From Gnomoniopsis sp. IMI 355080 (Eukaryota > Ascomycota > Sordariomycetes > Diaporthales > Gnomoniaceae), in the NCBI GenBank assembly GCA_027946555.1, contig JAPEVC010000037.1:1-64000 (forward strand): 64,000 bases of DNA, read 5' to 3'. The notes beneath the pieces are model-generated. The model saw nothing but the letters and a program-made list of their open reading frames with translations. It searched no databases and was not told where the DNA came from. The position numbers and the translations under genes are program-made. Shown here in pieces: positions 24,212-35,028 of this stretch. Numbering within the stretch: position 1 is the first letter of the stretch; the number at the start of each line of letters is the position of its first letter.

Positions 24212-26134
24212 TTATGGCGTCGAGGTACTGACGACTGAGAAGCCGATATTCTCTCTATCGTCGTCGATCACTCGGCCGTACCTGTGAGTTGTTAGCATGG
24301 CGAAGACCCTCTTGGTGAGAGTAGAATTGTGATCAGGGAAAGAATAGACGTACTCTAATAGTAGCCTGAAGAACCAGGCCTCCATATCCTCCTTCCTGAG
24401 CACTTTATTCGCCCAACTCCTCTCCTGTAGTGCTAATCTCTCGGCTTCCTTCTTCCCCAGGTCCCCGTCTCCAAAGAAGCGCACTGCCTCGAGCCACTCC
24501 TCGCCGTGCAGACTAAGCGGGATGTAATGCGCCCACGCACGCACCCACTCATAGTGCCATTCCCTAAAAATCGAAAATTTGTAGATCAGAGATCGACTCT
24601 TCAAGAACGCATAGAAGCGCCCCGAAAAGGCATTCCCATCAATGTCCACCAGGTGCTTATACTTGTAGGCATCATGCTGCTCCACGTAGCTCGTCACGTG
24701 GAAGAATTCTTGTTGTGCATCGCAGTCACCCGGGTCGCACTGTCCCACGTGCGAGAAGGCCACATCGATGAGGTCCTTGTACTCAGGACGGGGCGTCTCT
24801 TTGACCTCCCATTGCGGGTGCGTCTCATCGCCACGGTTGATGAAGATCTTTGCTTGGTCTGCGGCGTTGATCTTTTGCACGAAGCGCTGGCGATGCTGCC
24901 GTCGCCATCCACCATTGCGAGAGAAGCCGCCAGTGGTTGAGCCACGCCAGTAAAGCTGGTCTTTCTTGGTCGGCCAGGTCTTGTCCTTGCCCTCCTCATA
25001 GGGTACCTTGTCGAACCAGTACCACGGACTGGGGTATAAAATGTCGTTGTACGACGAGATCTTGCTTTGCGAGAAGATTGGAAACAGGTCGTGAACGATG
25101 TTGAAGGCATTCGGCCGATCAAAAAATCCATAAGTCGAGCTTAAACTTGGGCTGTAGCAGATGTCGGCCATCGCCGTGTCGTTGTATACAAAGCCCAGCT
25201 CACTCACTCCATACCTCTCCACATCATCGACGCGATCTTCCTCCTCGAGCGCACGCGCGGGGCTCTCCGGGGGGCATGACATGCGCGAGTGCGTCCAGAC
25301 AGGCTGGTGTGCAAAGACGTTGAAGCGCGTTAGCTTCGTCTCGGTGAAGAACGTGCCATCGTTGAGCCCTTTCGGCTTACGCGTGAACTGATTGCGCGGG
25401 TTGGTCACGCTGTTCGCCGTCTTCATATTCTTATTCTTGGCCGTGTCAATCAGACGCGCCATGTCGTCGTGTGGAACGACGACGCGCGGTTCGTCGTGGA
25501 TGTTGAAGGCCAGGTCCATGTTGGGCAGGTGTGCCAAAAACGGCTTCATCATGCCCTCCGTCGCCTCGCGTTGCCAGTCGCCACCGCCTTGAATATGGGT
25601 TATCTTGCCTTCGCGAATCTGTACCCCCAGCAGCGCATTGTCCCATCCCAAGGCCTCTGCGGCGCGGGCGCGAATTGTTGCAGGCTTAAGCCCCCAGAAG
25701 GGCGTGATGAGTTCGTGGATCAGGTCAAACTCGTCAATCAATACAACATTGTTGTTGACTGCGAACTCGTACCACTTGTCGAAGTTGGGCGGGGGAGGGA
25801 TTCCATAGCGTCGTCGGTATTCGCTCACAGCTTCCTCGAGGTTCTTGGATTGGCGGGCCTTTTTCTCCTCGACTTTATCCTCGGCGTCCTTGATGAGATG
25901 CCACATTGGGTGGGAGCCACCCGGCGCAGGCTTGAATTTGGTGCGCGGCGCGTCATTGTTAACACCGGCAGACGGTGGAGGATCGTGGTGTGCTGGCTCG
26001 GGTGGAGGTGCTGGTTTCGAGCCCAGGTTGGGGATGTAGTCGGCTGGTCGAGGTGCGCCAATACGGAGGACGGTGTAGGCAAGGAAGCAAAAGAGCACCA
26101 GAGCTACCAAGGTCGGGATCTGTCGTCGTCGCAT
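24212..26134 (-). CDS. CAP10-type glycosyltransferase (GT90 family)
   Basis: Intronless; 640 aa from the ATG at 26134, chosen because it places a short basic tail (MRRRQIPT) directly before a single hydrophobic anchor (LVALVLFCFLAYTVL), the layout of a type II Golgi membrane protein. The frame continues 78 codons upstream to another ATG (26368), which would bury the anchor. After a Pro-rich stalk (residues about 45-80) comes the catalytic region, with PSPWYWFDKVPYEEG and DQLYWRGSTTGGFSRNG (around residue 395), the signature of CAP10 glycosyltransferases. In Cryptococcus, CAP10-class enzymes work in capsule and glycan xylosylation; in ascomycetes the acceptor is mostly unknown. Later, the EWHYEWVRAW and YIPLSLHGEEW segments fit the family's C-terminal half. 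Family assignment is firm, sugar specificity unknown. Confidence 0.88.
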   Translation of the reverse strand: MRRRQIPTLVALVLFCFLAYTVLRIGAPRPADYIPNLGSKPAPPPEPAHHDPPPSAGVNNDAPRTKFKPAPGGSHPMWHLIKDAEDKVEEKKARQSKNLEEAVSEYRRRYGIPPPPNFDKWYEFAVNNNVVLIDEFDLIHELITPFWGLKPATIRARAAEALGWDNALLGVQIREGKITHIQGGGDWQREATEGMMKPFLAHLPNMDLAFNIHDEPRVVVPHDDMARLIDTAKNKNMKTANSVTNPRNQFTRKPKGLNDGTFFTETKLTRFNVFAHQPVWTHSRMSCPPESPARALEEEDRVDDVERYGVSELGFVYNDTAMADICYSPSLSSTYGFFDRPNAFNIVHDLFPIFSQSKISSYNDILYPSPWYWFDKVPYEEGKDKTWPTKKDQLYWRGSTTGGFSRNGGWRRQHRQRFVQKINAADQAKIFINRGDETHPQWEVKETPRPEYKDLIDVAFSHVGQCDPGDCDAQQEFFHVTSYVEQHDAYKYKHLVDIDGNAFSGRFYAFLKSRSLIYKFSIFREWHYEWVRAWAHYIPLSLHGEEWLEAVRFFGDGDLGKKEAERLALQERSWANKVLRKEDMEAWFFRLLLEYVYSFPDHNSTLTKRVFAMLTTHRYGRVIDDDRENIGFSVVSTSTP

Positions 26135-27114
26135 TTTCCAATTTGGATTAGATGTCTGTCCAAACTGTCCCCCACATCGACCTTGGGCCCTTGGCGAGCG
26201 AGGGCCTGGCTCCAGAACAAGAGCTTCGAGCTCGAGGCTGCTGCAGGTGAACGAGGCAAGCAATGCGCGGCGAGAAATAATGCTACCTCGACGGAGCTTG
26301 CCTGCCAGATCCACGTAAAAAGAGAGCCCTCGTTTGATGGAGGGTGCTTGACGGCATTGGAGCGTCACCTTGAATTGTAGTCCTCAATGCAAACGTAGGG
26401 AGGTTCTCACATGAGATTCGACAGGTTAATGCATTGAAATAGGAGCGCCAAGATCGATGGGATAGGGGGTCTAGCAAGGCTTAATCGCGTGCGATAGCCG
26501 GTTGATGCCTTATCCACCTGCAGCCCGGTGTCTCGTACAGGCTATTCTGAGGAATTGATTCTGCTGGACAATTTTCGTTCAAGCAGCACAATCGATAGAT
26601 TTTTGGATACGGTTGGGGTCCATCTCGACTAGTGCAAGATGAGTTCAAGAGGAAACCTGTTTTTTGGTTCAGCTGCGGGAAGCCAAAAGTACGGCCATTC
26701 CAGTCACGCGCTCAGAGGTATTATCAATGTTCGTTCGTTGCCACCCCCCCCCCCCCACGACATTGCAACCACTGTCCGCGGCACATTTTCAAATTACTGC
26801 CCATGCGATCGGTACCAACGAGCTCTTCATAGCTCGTGTACCGCCGCAGGTGTGAAACATGTCGTGTCCTGAAGCATCTCACGTCGGCCTGCACGGTATG
26901 AGAATGCTCATGATGTCGAGGGTGACCAACATCAAATCAAAGTCTGATTTCAGATCCTGGTAAGAGGTATCTACGGACATGACGATGACTATCACGCATA
27001 TTCCATGGCCCGAGTATTTGCCATTTTTTAGTTCCTTCAACGCCTGTATGCAACAGCAACATCCTCCTCAATCCGGCTCGACTCTGATCAACCACCCTCT
27101 TCATCTCATTTTGT
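26135..27114. other. Intergenic: CAP10 promoter and uS8 3' region
   Basis: Holds the upstream region of the CAP10 gene and the 3' flank of uS8. A C-run (about 26744-26757) lies in a gene-free part. No gene is supported here. Confidence 0.5.
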
Positions 27115-27753
27115 CTAGTAAAAGAATCCAATGATCTTGCCAGAGACGTGCTTGCGACGAGCCTCCTCGTGGTCCATAATACCGGCCGAGGTGGTCAGGA
27201 TGACGTAGCCGAATTGACGAGAGGGCAGCAGACGGACGGTCCACTTCTCGAGGTCTGCAAGCTTGACGTTGTAGCGGGGAGAGATGACACCGGTCTTGTT
27301 GAGACGGCCGATGAGCTGGACAACGATCTTGCCAGAGCGGTGGTCATCGACCTCCTCGAACTCGCCAATGTAGCCTGGAGCACACGAATGTATTAGCAGA
27401 TGTTGCGAAAGATTAAACATTAGACTACATGGGTTGATTCAGAGGAATGTGTAAGATCTGCGCAGGTTGATATATCGGCAACTTAAAGGGCTGGAGTCGT
27501 GAGAAGATTGAGACCGTCGCCTAGTTATCATGCCGAATGAAGAGTGCTTGCGCGCCTTTTTGAATTTGTCGATGTATTGTATAGAGGGGTCAAGATTGGA
27601 GGGAAATGGCTGCGACATACCGTGCTTCTGCATGACCTGCAGGAACTTGACAATGACCTTGGACGAAGGTCGGATCAGGACCTGGCGCTTGCCAGCCTTC
27701 TCGGCGTTGTTGATGCTCTTGAGAGCATCGTTGAGAACGGAGGTGCGGACCAT
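27115..27753 (-). CDS. RPS22: 40S ribosomal protein S22 (uS8)
   Basis: Two coding exons, 27753-27621 and 27374-27115, separated by a 246-nt intron (GTATGT...CAG), give 130 aa, the usual length for eukaryotic uS8 (human RPS15A). The protein begins MVRTSVLNDALKSINNAEK and ends RKHVSGKIIGFFY, both very conserved for this family. uS8 is a small-subunit rRNA-binding protein needed for 40S assembly. The gene is divergent from eS12 across 711 bp, so the two may share regulatory elements. A 5' leader intron is possible but not resolved. Confidence 0.97.
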
Positions 27754-28464
27754 CTTGACGGTGTTGTATTGGTATTGAAGGAGATTCTCAAATCTTGTGA
27801 GATGAGGTATCTGCCGACAGAAGAAAATGTACAGTTAGCCTTCGGAGGCCCTCAGAGCGTGAAGAGTGCCCTCAGAGGAGGGTTCTACCGCCCAGCGTCG
27901 TAGGAGGAGAAGCGTCTCGAGGAGGATTGGCCGACATCATCACCGCATCGTGACCACCGTCGATTGGCGACGGTTGCACCGGTTCCAAGACGCCCTCGAT
28001 TGCTCTCCCCGGCCTTCGCGAAGGGGCATCCTTTTCCTCCCCTCAGGGAAACTCAAGCGCTGACATGGCGGCGATCACAAATCATTTTGACATACCTCGT
28101 GCAGTATCAAGTTGGATGGGAGTTGGGGAGAAGGATGCGTGGTCAAGGGCGAGGAGATCGTGAAAGGGTCGAAGGGATTGAACTTTTCTCAGCCTACAAG
28201 AGGCCCAAGTGGAGCTCGCAGATTCGAAGTTGTGGGCACTAGCCCTAGCGAGCTAGTTGAGGATGCTGATGGTCCGTGCGTGCCGGGACTTCAAAATTGC
28301 CGCGCACCAGAACATGAACGTGCCTTTCGCAAGCTTGAAAATCACCAACTCCAAAAACGAGGCCCCACTGCCCAAAATCTCTACCCTTTCCTTAACTCTC
28401 TCAATTCCAATTAGAATCTCTTCGAGGATCGCTTCGACACCAACTTGACAAAGTCACCATCAAG
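27754..28464. promoter_or_regulatory. Shared upstream region of uS8 and eS12
   Basis: 711 bp between the start codons of two divergent ribosomal protein genes. It must contain both promoters and both 5' leaders. A pyrimidine/AC-rich stretch precedes the eS12 ATG. I did not identify a specific factor-binding site. Confidence 0.6.
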
Positions 28465-29188
28465 ATGGTAAGAACTCCTACCTTTTGATTGATTGGCTTT
28501 GGGCTCTGGTTTTCGCAGAGGGCGCAGTCAGTGTCGATGATGTTGCTACTGGGCCCTGCACAGATTTTGCACGGTCCAATTGCAAAACGCACGCTGGCTG
28601 CTGCGCGCGATTATGCCAACCCGCACACGTGTCCGTTGAGCGCCATCCGCTGACCTTTCCCACAGTCGGACGTAGAAGAGAACAACGCCCCCGAAGTCGC
28701 CGAGGAGGTTGAGGTGTCTGCGGACGCCGCCTCCAAGGGCCAGATGTCTGTTCTGGACGCCCTCAAGGGAGTCCTGAAGCTCGCCCTCATGCACGATGGT
28801 CTCGCCCGCGGTCTGCGCGAGGCCTCCAAGGCCCTCGACCGTCGCCAGGCGCACATGTGTGTCCTCAACGAGGCCTGCGAGGAGGAGGCTTACAAGAAGC
28901 TGGTCATCGCCCTGTGCAACGAGCACAAGATCCCCCTGATCAAGGTTCCCGACGGAAAGCAGCTCGGAGAGTGGGCTGGTCTCTGTGAGTGCACCCATGC
29001 ATACCCGGGAAGAAATATGGTGGCTGGCATTCTGTAACGACGGCGTGCTGATCTTTTTTTAAGGCGTTGTCGACCGTGAGGGTAACGCCCGCAAGGTTGT
29101 CAACTGCTCCTGTGTCGTGGTCAAGGACTGGGGTGAGGAGTCCCAGGAGCGCTCCATCCTCCTCAACTACTTCCAGACCGAGCAATAG
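28465..29188 (+). CDS. RPS12: 40S ribosomal protein S12 (eS12)
   Basis: Three coding exons: 28465-28467, 28666-28984 and 29064-29188, giving 148 aa. The first coding exon is just the ATG: the GTAAGA donor follows it directly, and the second exon opens with SDVEENNAPEVAEEV after CACAG. The second intron (79 nt) splits a Cys codon (LC|VVDREGN). The body MSVLDALKGVLKLALMHDG..LARGLREASKALD..AHMCVLNEAC is unmistakable eS12, a small-subunit protein of the L7Ae/L30e-like fold. An acidic N-terminal tail precedes the fold, as in other fungi. An ATG-only exon makes the start easy to miss in automatic annotation. Confidence 0.96.
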
Positions 29189-29514
29189 ACAAACACTACA
29201 ATGTCACATCGAGCGACGGCGGGGCGTTTGCATTCTGGGGAAAGTCGATAGATGGGACACATGATGGGCTATATTAGCACTTGGTCAGAACGTCACATCC
29301 ACGACACGTTTCGGATGTAAATCGTGCTTCTTCGGTTGGCAATGGGTTCGGATACGGAAATTAGGGGGCATTGGGAGATCTAGCCACTATATTTGGGGCT
29401 TCAAAAAAGTGCACAATGGGAATCTGGACGCGAAAGTCCCTTCGATTGAAAGATGATTCTTCAACATCTGCTTCAGCACCGTGACCGTGAGAATCAGTGG
29501 TATCTTGCTATGCT
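29189..29514. other. Convergent 3' region between eS12 and parvulin
   Basis: 326 bp holding the 3' untranslated regions of two genes facing each other. No coding signal seen. Confidence 0.6.
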
Positions 29515-30007
29515 TCACTTTTCCACCATGATGATGTGGTAGCCATGTGCCGTCTTAACCTCGCCATACACTGGACTGTCGACTGTGCTCGGCTCTAAAG
29601 CCCAAGCAACGTCCACGAACTCCTTTTCAAGCCTGTCCTTGGTCATCTCCCCCAAGTTGCCCCCTAGGAAAACCCGTTAGTCAAGCTTGCTATTCATGTA
29701 GTGGTTCATCGAAAGCTCACCCTGCTTGGCTTTGTCCTCCGAGTATTCCCTTGCGACCTGATCAAACTTGACACCCTCCCTCAGCTTAGCCAATGCCTCC
29801 TCCTTCTTGGCGTGTTTCTCACTGTTTATATCCGTCAGTGAGATGATCTCTCATTCCGGAATTCAATGCTCAGACTCACCAGAGAATGTGCCTGATCTTG
29901 ATCTTCAGTCCGTTCTTCTTGCCTGAGCCTGAGTCCTTCTCATCGCCGCCTTTGCCCTTGGCCCCTTTTCCGCTTGACTTCGCGTCACCACCTTTGTTCT
30001 TCGCCAT
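29515..30007 (-). CDS. Parvulin-type peptidyl-prolyl isomerase (Pin4/Par14-like)
   Basis: Three exons, 30007-29880, 29821-29721 and 29663-29515, with 58- and 57-nt introns, give 125 aa. The N-terminus (residues 1-30) is Lys/Gly/Ser-rich, as in Par14/EPVH-type parvulins, where it contributes to nuclear and nucleolar targeting and DNA or pre-ribosome binding. The rotamase domain follows: KIRHILCEKHAKKEEAL, then FDQVAREYSEDKAKQGGNLG, ending HGYHIIMVEK. No WW domain is present, so this is not the Pin1/Ess1 type. It isomerises Xaa-Pro bonds without strict phospho-Ser/Thr preference. It is tail-to-tail with eS12, with 326 bp between the stops. Family certain; cellular role (ribosome biogenesis in animals) inferred. 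Confidence 0.93.
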
Positions 30008-31926
30008 CTTGGCTTTGCTGAACTCTTCTAGAGCAAGTGGCACAAGGTCGGGGGTAGGGGGGGGTGAGGCACTGGCGCGGGGTCCTACATAGCAAGACCG
30101 TGAAGAAACGCGCCTCGGTCAAGATCCTGGCTCTACAACCTACTTGGGTTGCAGCTGATGTCAGCTGCTACCCAGCTGGTGTCCACGCCACAATGTTCTT
30201 CCAGACGTCTCTTACCAAAGCCCATCCCTCTTCATACCACGAAAGAAGACTATGGGGGTCCCAATTAACAACCTAACCGTGGAAGAGAAATTGAAAATAA
30301 CGCTCAATCTTGGATGGCGAATGCACCATAAGTATGAAAATCGATCGCACGAGGGTGCACCTCCAGTTGGCACTACAGTCTACGCGGCTTCCTGGTCACG
30401 GGCGACACCCAAGCCAGATCTATATACTTTCTTCTGAACCTTTTGCGAGGCCTTGAGCGAATATCGTCACCGTCACATGACAAAGAAATGGGGAAAAAAA
30501 GAAAACCTCAAAAAGACGAATATGCTAGAAAATACGTGAGCGAGAGATATAAAGATGAGGGAAGGGGGACTTGCTTACTTTTGGAATACTACATACGTAC
30601 GAGCCCTCTGTAGTACTAGTGGGCTTCGATCAAAGTCGGTTGACTGTATTGACAGGCCAATCGTCCAAGCCTATGACTTCAAGCTGCGGGTTCTCTGTCG
30701 TCGCACGTTATTAGCATGCTGCCAAAAGTAAGCAGCCCACCAGGACAGCAAGCCGCCTCCGGCTGCTTTAATCTCTCACGGCATACTTACTACAAAAACA
30801 AACGTTGGTTCAGATGCATCCGCGATAATTACCAGCTCAATTCCTATGAATTACCAGGCGACCATTCAGACTATTGCGTAGTCCTACGTTGACCTCACAG
30901 CACTTGCCTACCTGTCTCCGTCACCCTCTCTCTCTATCATCCGGCTCCAAAGTTTTGGATCTTCTCGCTCTCATACCGTGGGGATGCCAGTTCGCCACGG
31001 TGCTTGAGCTATTCTACTAAGCCCTTCTTCCTACTCATCGACTAGATATACGTCCGTCATGACAAGGCTGGTTCAGACCGCCTGCTCATCGCAGCGTCAA
31101 TGACACACATTAGCTATTACGCGACAAACTTGCCACTCCTCAAACGCTTCCAATGGCGGAATTACAGCGCATGCTGCAGAAATCTCACAGTCACTGCAAT
31201 TGTACGTAAAATTGAGCAAACAAAACATGAACGGAGGGGAATTTCCATGAACACGGAGGATTATGACGTGAGGAACAAGAGTCTCTTCGAGTAACTGCAC
31301 AAACTTCGAGCTTGAGCTGCGCACGGAGGGAAAAGTTTACATGGTGTTTCTTCCATTGCCAGTGTTGTCTCTGCTGTAATGGATGGCAAAATTCTTTGTG
31401 GCAGGTACGAGAAGCATGCCTGACTTCACATCATAAGCACCTCGTCTCTTACCGGCCTCTCCCATCCCTACTAGATATATTTGCCCAGACTAAGGCGGAA
31501 GTATACTTTGCGAGGTAGTTGACGATTAACGTCCCTGAAATCTCTCCCGCCGCTACCAGACATCCAGCTTGCTGAAATCAAATACAGCTAAGCTTTGTAA
31601 ACTGATGGCGCATGGTTTCGGGGCTGGGTGCAGGTGGACGCTGGGATGAGTGTTCTTGGTGCACTCAGCAACGCCCTTTCAACCATTATCTTCGACTTTT
31701 TCCCGGAAAGCTTTTGCAAAAGGACTATGCGAAGAAAAAGCATGAGGTTTACGGACCGTAAAGGCAACACCAAATAACTCCATTTATCTATGCAATGAGG
31801 CAATGGATTTTTGGCTACATGGTAAGAATAATACTAATACTAGTTTTCTCTCCCTATCACTAATATCAAATGCATCAGGCCCTAGGTTGTGTTCTTACAT
31901 CAACCAAAAAGAGAGAGAATGATGCC
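30008..31926. other. Intergenic, no supported gene
   Basis: About 1.9 kb between the parvulin start and the 3' end of the small membrane protein gene. The left end should hold the parvulin promoter. Short frames only, none with a domain. Confidence 0.5.
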
Positions 31927-32463
31927 TCAGACCAGATCTCCCATACTCTCTGTACTTTCTTTGCTTATGACAAAGACGAGCCCAACCCCGGCAATAATTG
32001 GTAGGGTGTACCACCCATATTCCATCACGAGGCTCCAGTAATCCATATTCGATGTTCCAGTGAAAAACAGCATAGCCATGATCACAACAATGGCTCCTGC
32101 AGACATTAGTCCCACCTCCTTTGCAGCAGCAACGAAAGTTGCGGTCGGACTCGGAGTCAACGGGCCCTGGACGACCGATGATGAGCTCCCCGACATTGGT
32201 TGAAATAGCGTGAAGTCGAAGAACCAAAGTGTGGATACGCATCCGACAATCGTCAGGATGAGTAATAGGTACGACTTGACTCTTTGCGTCAGAGGCGCCT
32301 CGTCCAAAGTGGGAATGAATGAGGTGTCTGTGAGGAATTCGACCAAAGAGGTCGGTTTCTCGCCCGAGTCTGTCAGGTGATCGGCGTTCTTCGAAGAGCC
32401 ATGAGCCGGGTCGGTTACTGAGGCCGGCTCATGTTCGAGCTGGTTCTTCATATTAAGAGGCAT
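31927..32463 (-). CDS. Hypothetical small membrane protein
   Basis: Frame of 178 aa from ATG 32463 (MPLNMKNQ); a second in-frame ATG follows four codons later, and the frame is open upstream to 32577. Residues 1-55 are polar and acidic. Then come three hydrophobic segments: LLLILTIVGCVSTLWFF (about 67-83), SAGAIVVIMAMLFFTG (about 122-137) and WYTLPIIAGVGLVFVIS (about 153-169). The loops are short and Ser/Thr/Pro-rich. I do not recognise the family. The regular hydrophobic pattern, good start context and lack of stops make it likely real, but no intron or homology supports it. Confidence 0.5.
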   Translation of the reverse strand: MPLNMKNQLEHEPASVTDPAHGSSKNADHLTDSGEKPTSLVEFLTDTSFIPTLDEAPLTQRVKSYLLLILTIVGCVSTLWFFDFTLFQPMSGSSSSVVQGPLTPSPTATFVAAAKEVGLMSAGAIVVIMAMLFFTGTSNMDYWSLVMEYGWYTLPIIAGVGLVFVISKESTESMGDLV

Positions 32464-33627
32464 GGTGAATGTAACAAGCTCAACGCCTGCGAAAAGTGGA
32501 CTGCCCAGAAAATGCCGTTCTTGTGGAGTTCGTTGAAGGCTGGTGAGAAGGTATTTGCTTGTAGATAAACCTGCCACGTAACACAGAAAACCAGGAATGT
32601 TTGTGAGACAAAATGCGTCATTATTGATTTTGACCCGCTGCCCAAATATGCTGAACGCTATCTCGAAGCTTTGTGTTCAAGCGGCTAAGCCCCATTCAGC
32701 GATCGCTTTCAGCCATGACGTCCTTTGTTCGTGACATTAGAAAGAACTGGGCAGAATGGGGCCAGATTTCAATGAAACAGTACTAGGTAGAAGAATGAAA
32801 GTCATAAAGGTTTGGGTAATCCGTGTTTTCTTATAGGACACTAAGTTTTCAAGTTGAAAACATAACTCATTTTGTAGTCTGAGACGAGGCTGCGTCAGTA
32901 GATGCCCAGCCTTGTTTGTCCCACTTTCTCAATTAGGAAAGTGTCAGCCTTGCGCCACTCTATCTGTTGATGTCCAACTGACCTTCCCATTATGTTGTCA
33001 ACATACTTTTTTTTCCCTTTTGTAAATATCTATCTTATTATTGAGTTTAGCCGATTTTTCAGAGAAAAACGTAGGGTATTTCGATAATGCATCAATCCTC
33101 GATCTTGGGCACGCCGTGTTGTGCTGGAGAGGCACGCTTTTGATGGGAATCAAGATATTGCCCATCAAGACCACCACCGCCAAGATCGCAGTACAGATCA
33201 ACAAAAGAACTCATGTGATGGCACCTGATGAGACAAAAAGCGGGAAATGTAATGACTTTATTATCTAGCAGGCACCCGAAGCTGTCACCTTTGTTGAGTT
33301 ATTAGAAAACTGTCACCTGTTGCAAACACTTGACGCTTGAAATCCGGCAATTGCTCAATGATGATTCTTTTGGATTCTGAGTGCAGTGGCTTCTTGTACT
33401 AAGTCTCTTATAACGTTAGGGATACTGTTCAAGATGCCAGCAAGTGCGCTATGTCCATGTCTGTCCCTCGCCTCACATGGGTGCCCACGGAGGCTGTTAT
33501 CCAACGTACCTGTTAGTTGGAATTATGACAATTTCTTGTTCGAGGATATTGCTCCGTTTTACCTGGAAAACAGGCAAACAAAGCTGGTGGTGATGTTATC
33601 AAGTAGGAGCTTCGATTGATAGCCACA
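32464..33627. other. Intergenic, no supported gene
   Basis: AT-rich in parts, with short frames on both strands that share no motif with known proteins. The right end borders a possible minus-strand terminal exon. Confidence 0.45.
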
Positions 33628-33790
33628 CTAGTCGACATTACTTTGCTCAAAGTTGATGGTGTCCAAGCCAAGACCGTCGTCGGCCTTGAACTCGAGCTGA
33701 CACCCCGGAGGTACAGCTCCATTTCGTATAATTATGGATGGAGATATGCAATTTCTATTCATCATTAGTCTGACAGCCTTGAGATTGCAT
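33628..33790 (-). CDS. Possible terminal exon of an unknown gene
   Basis: After a good acceptor (TTCTCAG at about 33797-33803) a minus-strand frame runs without stop to TAG at 33628, reading in part GAVPPGCQLEFKADDG and DTINFEQSNVD. Amino-acid usage looks protein-like and a TAG lies just upstream of the acceptor, which fits an exon rather than a full gene. I could not place the upstream exons among the frames at 33.8-34.2 kb. Unknown function; it may be spurious. Confidence 0.25.
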
Positions 33791-34380
33791 CTGTGCTGAG
33801 AATGAATAGTCTAGACCAAGCCGGTTGCTTCTGCTCGAGCAGCATGAAGAAGTCGAAGAGCGCGACATGCGTCTAGCAACTGTGCGATCATCTGAGCTAT
33901 GGGACACATGGCCAGACCGGTGGGGTGAGTAGGCCTTATCCGGGGCTTCTGTGCCCTCTTCAAACACAAAACAATGACGAAGTGGATTTGGTCACGTAAA
34001 AGTCGAAAAAGAAGCGGGACCGCAACGAAGGGGATCGTTTGATAGTCGAGCTGGCAATCTTTTTTAAAGATGATTGGGGTATCTAGCTGTCTGCCAGGAG
34101 GCCTAATGCTAGCTAGCTGGACCCGGACAATCAGTCCAAGTCCCTGCATTGCGGTAAGGATGACCGTGAAGTATTGTCAACCCTCACGACCGCCAGTGTC
34201 TTCGCAAAAGCTTCCAATCACAAAGGTGCATCTCGAGGGCATTTCTGCTGTCAGTAGCCATGCGAAGGGATAGCTCGGCTGCAACCACAAGCTATTCGTC
34301 AAGCCATCTGCCTTCTGGAGACCTGTTTCTCCAGTCAAGGACGCACGAGTCTTTGCAAAACCCGGAGACTTTGGCATCTC

Positions 34381-35028
34381 TCAAGCTCCATTGACACCAT
34401 TAATATGCTCAGCCTCCTCTTCCTCCTCTTCTTCCACCTCTGGCGCACTCTGCGGCAAAGTGAACTCGGTCTGTAACTGCGCGACAATCTCTACGACGCT
34501 CTTCTTCAATTCATCCCCAAGCGCGGAAGTGTCTCTCCCTGCAGCCTCCAAGTCCTTCCTCGCAACCCTCAGCACCGCCAGCGCCAGCGCCTCGAGCTCG
34601 TCCGCACTCAGCGGCTCCCTCTCTGTACCCTCTTCCTGCGCTTCCTTGCGATCCTTGGTATACCCCCGCAAGAACTCCTGCATCACTGTCTTGCTCTCCC
34701 CGTCTCCCTGCGCGCCCAGTCGCAACCACGGGTCTTTCTCCTCCCGCCACTCGCCAACGTCGCCGTCCCACGCCTCGTCAATGTTGTAGCTATAGTACGC
34801 ATCAAACGTCTTCTTGGCCTTGAGGAACCGCGCCGTGAGGATGCTGTTGACGGCCTTTTCGCGTGCGTATTTGGGCGCGTTGCGCTTGGCGTCGGCCTCA
34901 CGTTGTTCAAGTGTTCGCGGCTCGAATTTGATGTTGGATAGGAGGGAGGCGGAGAAATTGCGCTGGTGGCGCGTCGTGGTGGTTTGCAGGGGCTCGGCAA
35001 GGTCAAAGTTGAAGTCGCCGTTTGCCAT
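34381..35028 (-). CDS. Conserved-looking hypothetical protein, acidic tail
   Basis: Intronless, 215 aa from ATG 35028 in a strong context (AAAATGGC). The frame continues 26 codons upstream to an ATG at 35106 that I judge less likely. The N-terminal half is basic and helical (READAKRNAPKYAREKAVN, then ILTARFLKAKKTFDAYYSYN). The middle has WDGDVGEWREEKDPWLRLG. The C-terminus ends in a run of Glu (EVEEEEEEEAE). Predicted mostly alpha-helical and soluble, with no signal peptide or membrane segment. I do not recognise the family and assign no function. Confidence 0.6.
   Translation of the reverse strand: MANGDFNFDLAEPLQTTTTRHQRNFSASLLSNIKFEPRTLEQREADAKRNAPKYAREKAVNSILTARFLKAKKTFDAYYSYNIDEAWDGDVGEWREEKDPWLRLGAQGDGESKTVMQEFLRGYTKDRKEAQEEGTEREPLSADELEALALAVLRVARKDLEAAGRDTSALGDELKKSVVEIVAQLQTEFTLPQSAPEVEEEEEEEAEHINGVNGA

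Noticed and set aside
25469..26380. 303-aa plus-strand frame
   Set aside because: Antisense shadow of the CAP10 glycosyltransferase coding region.
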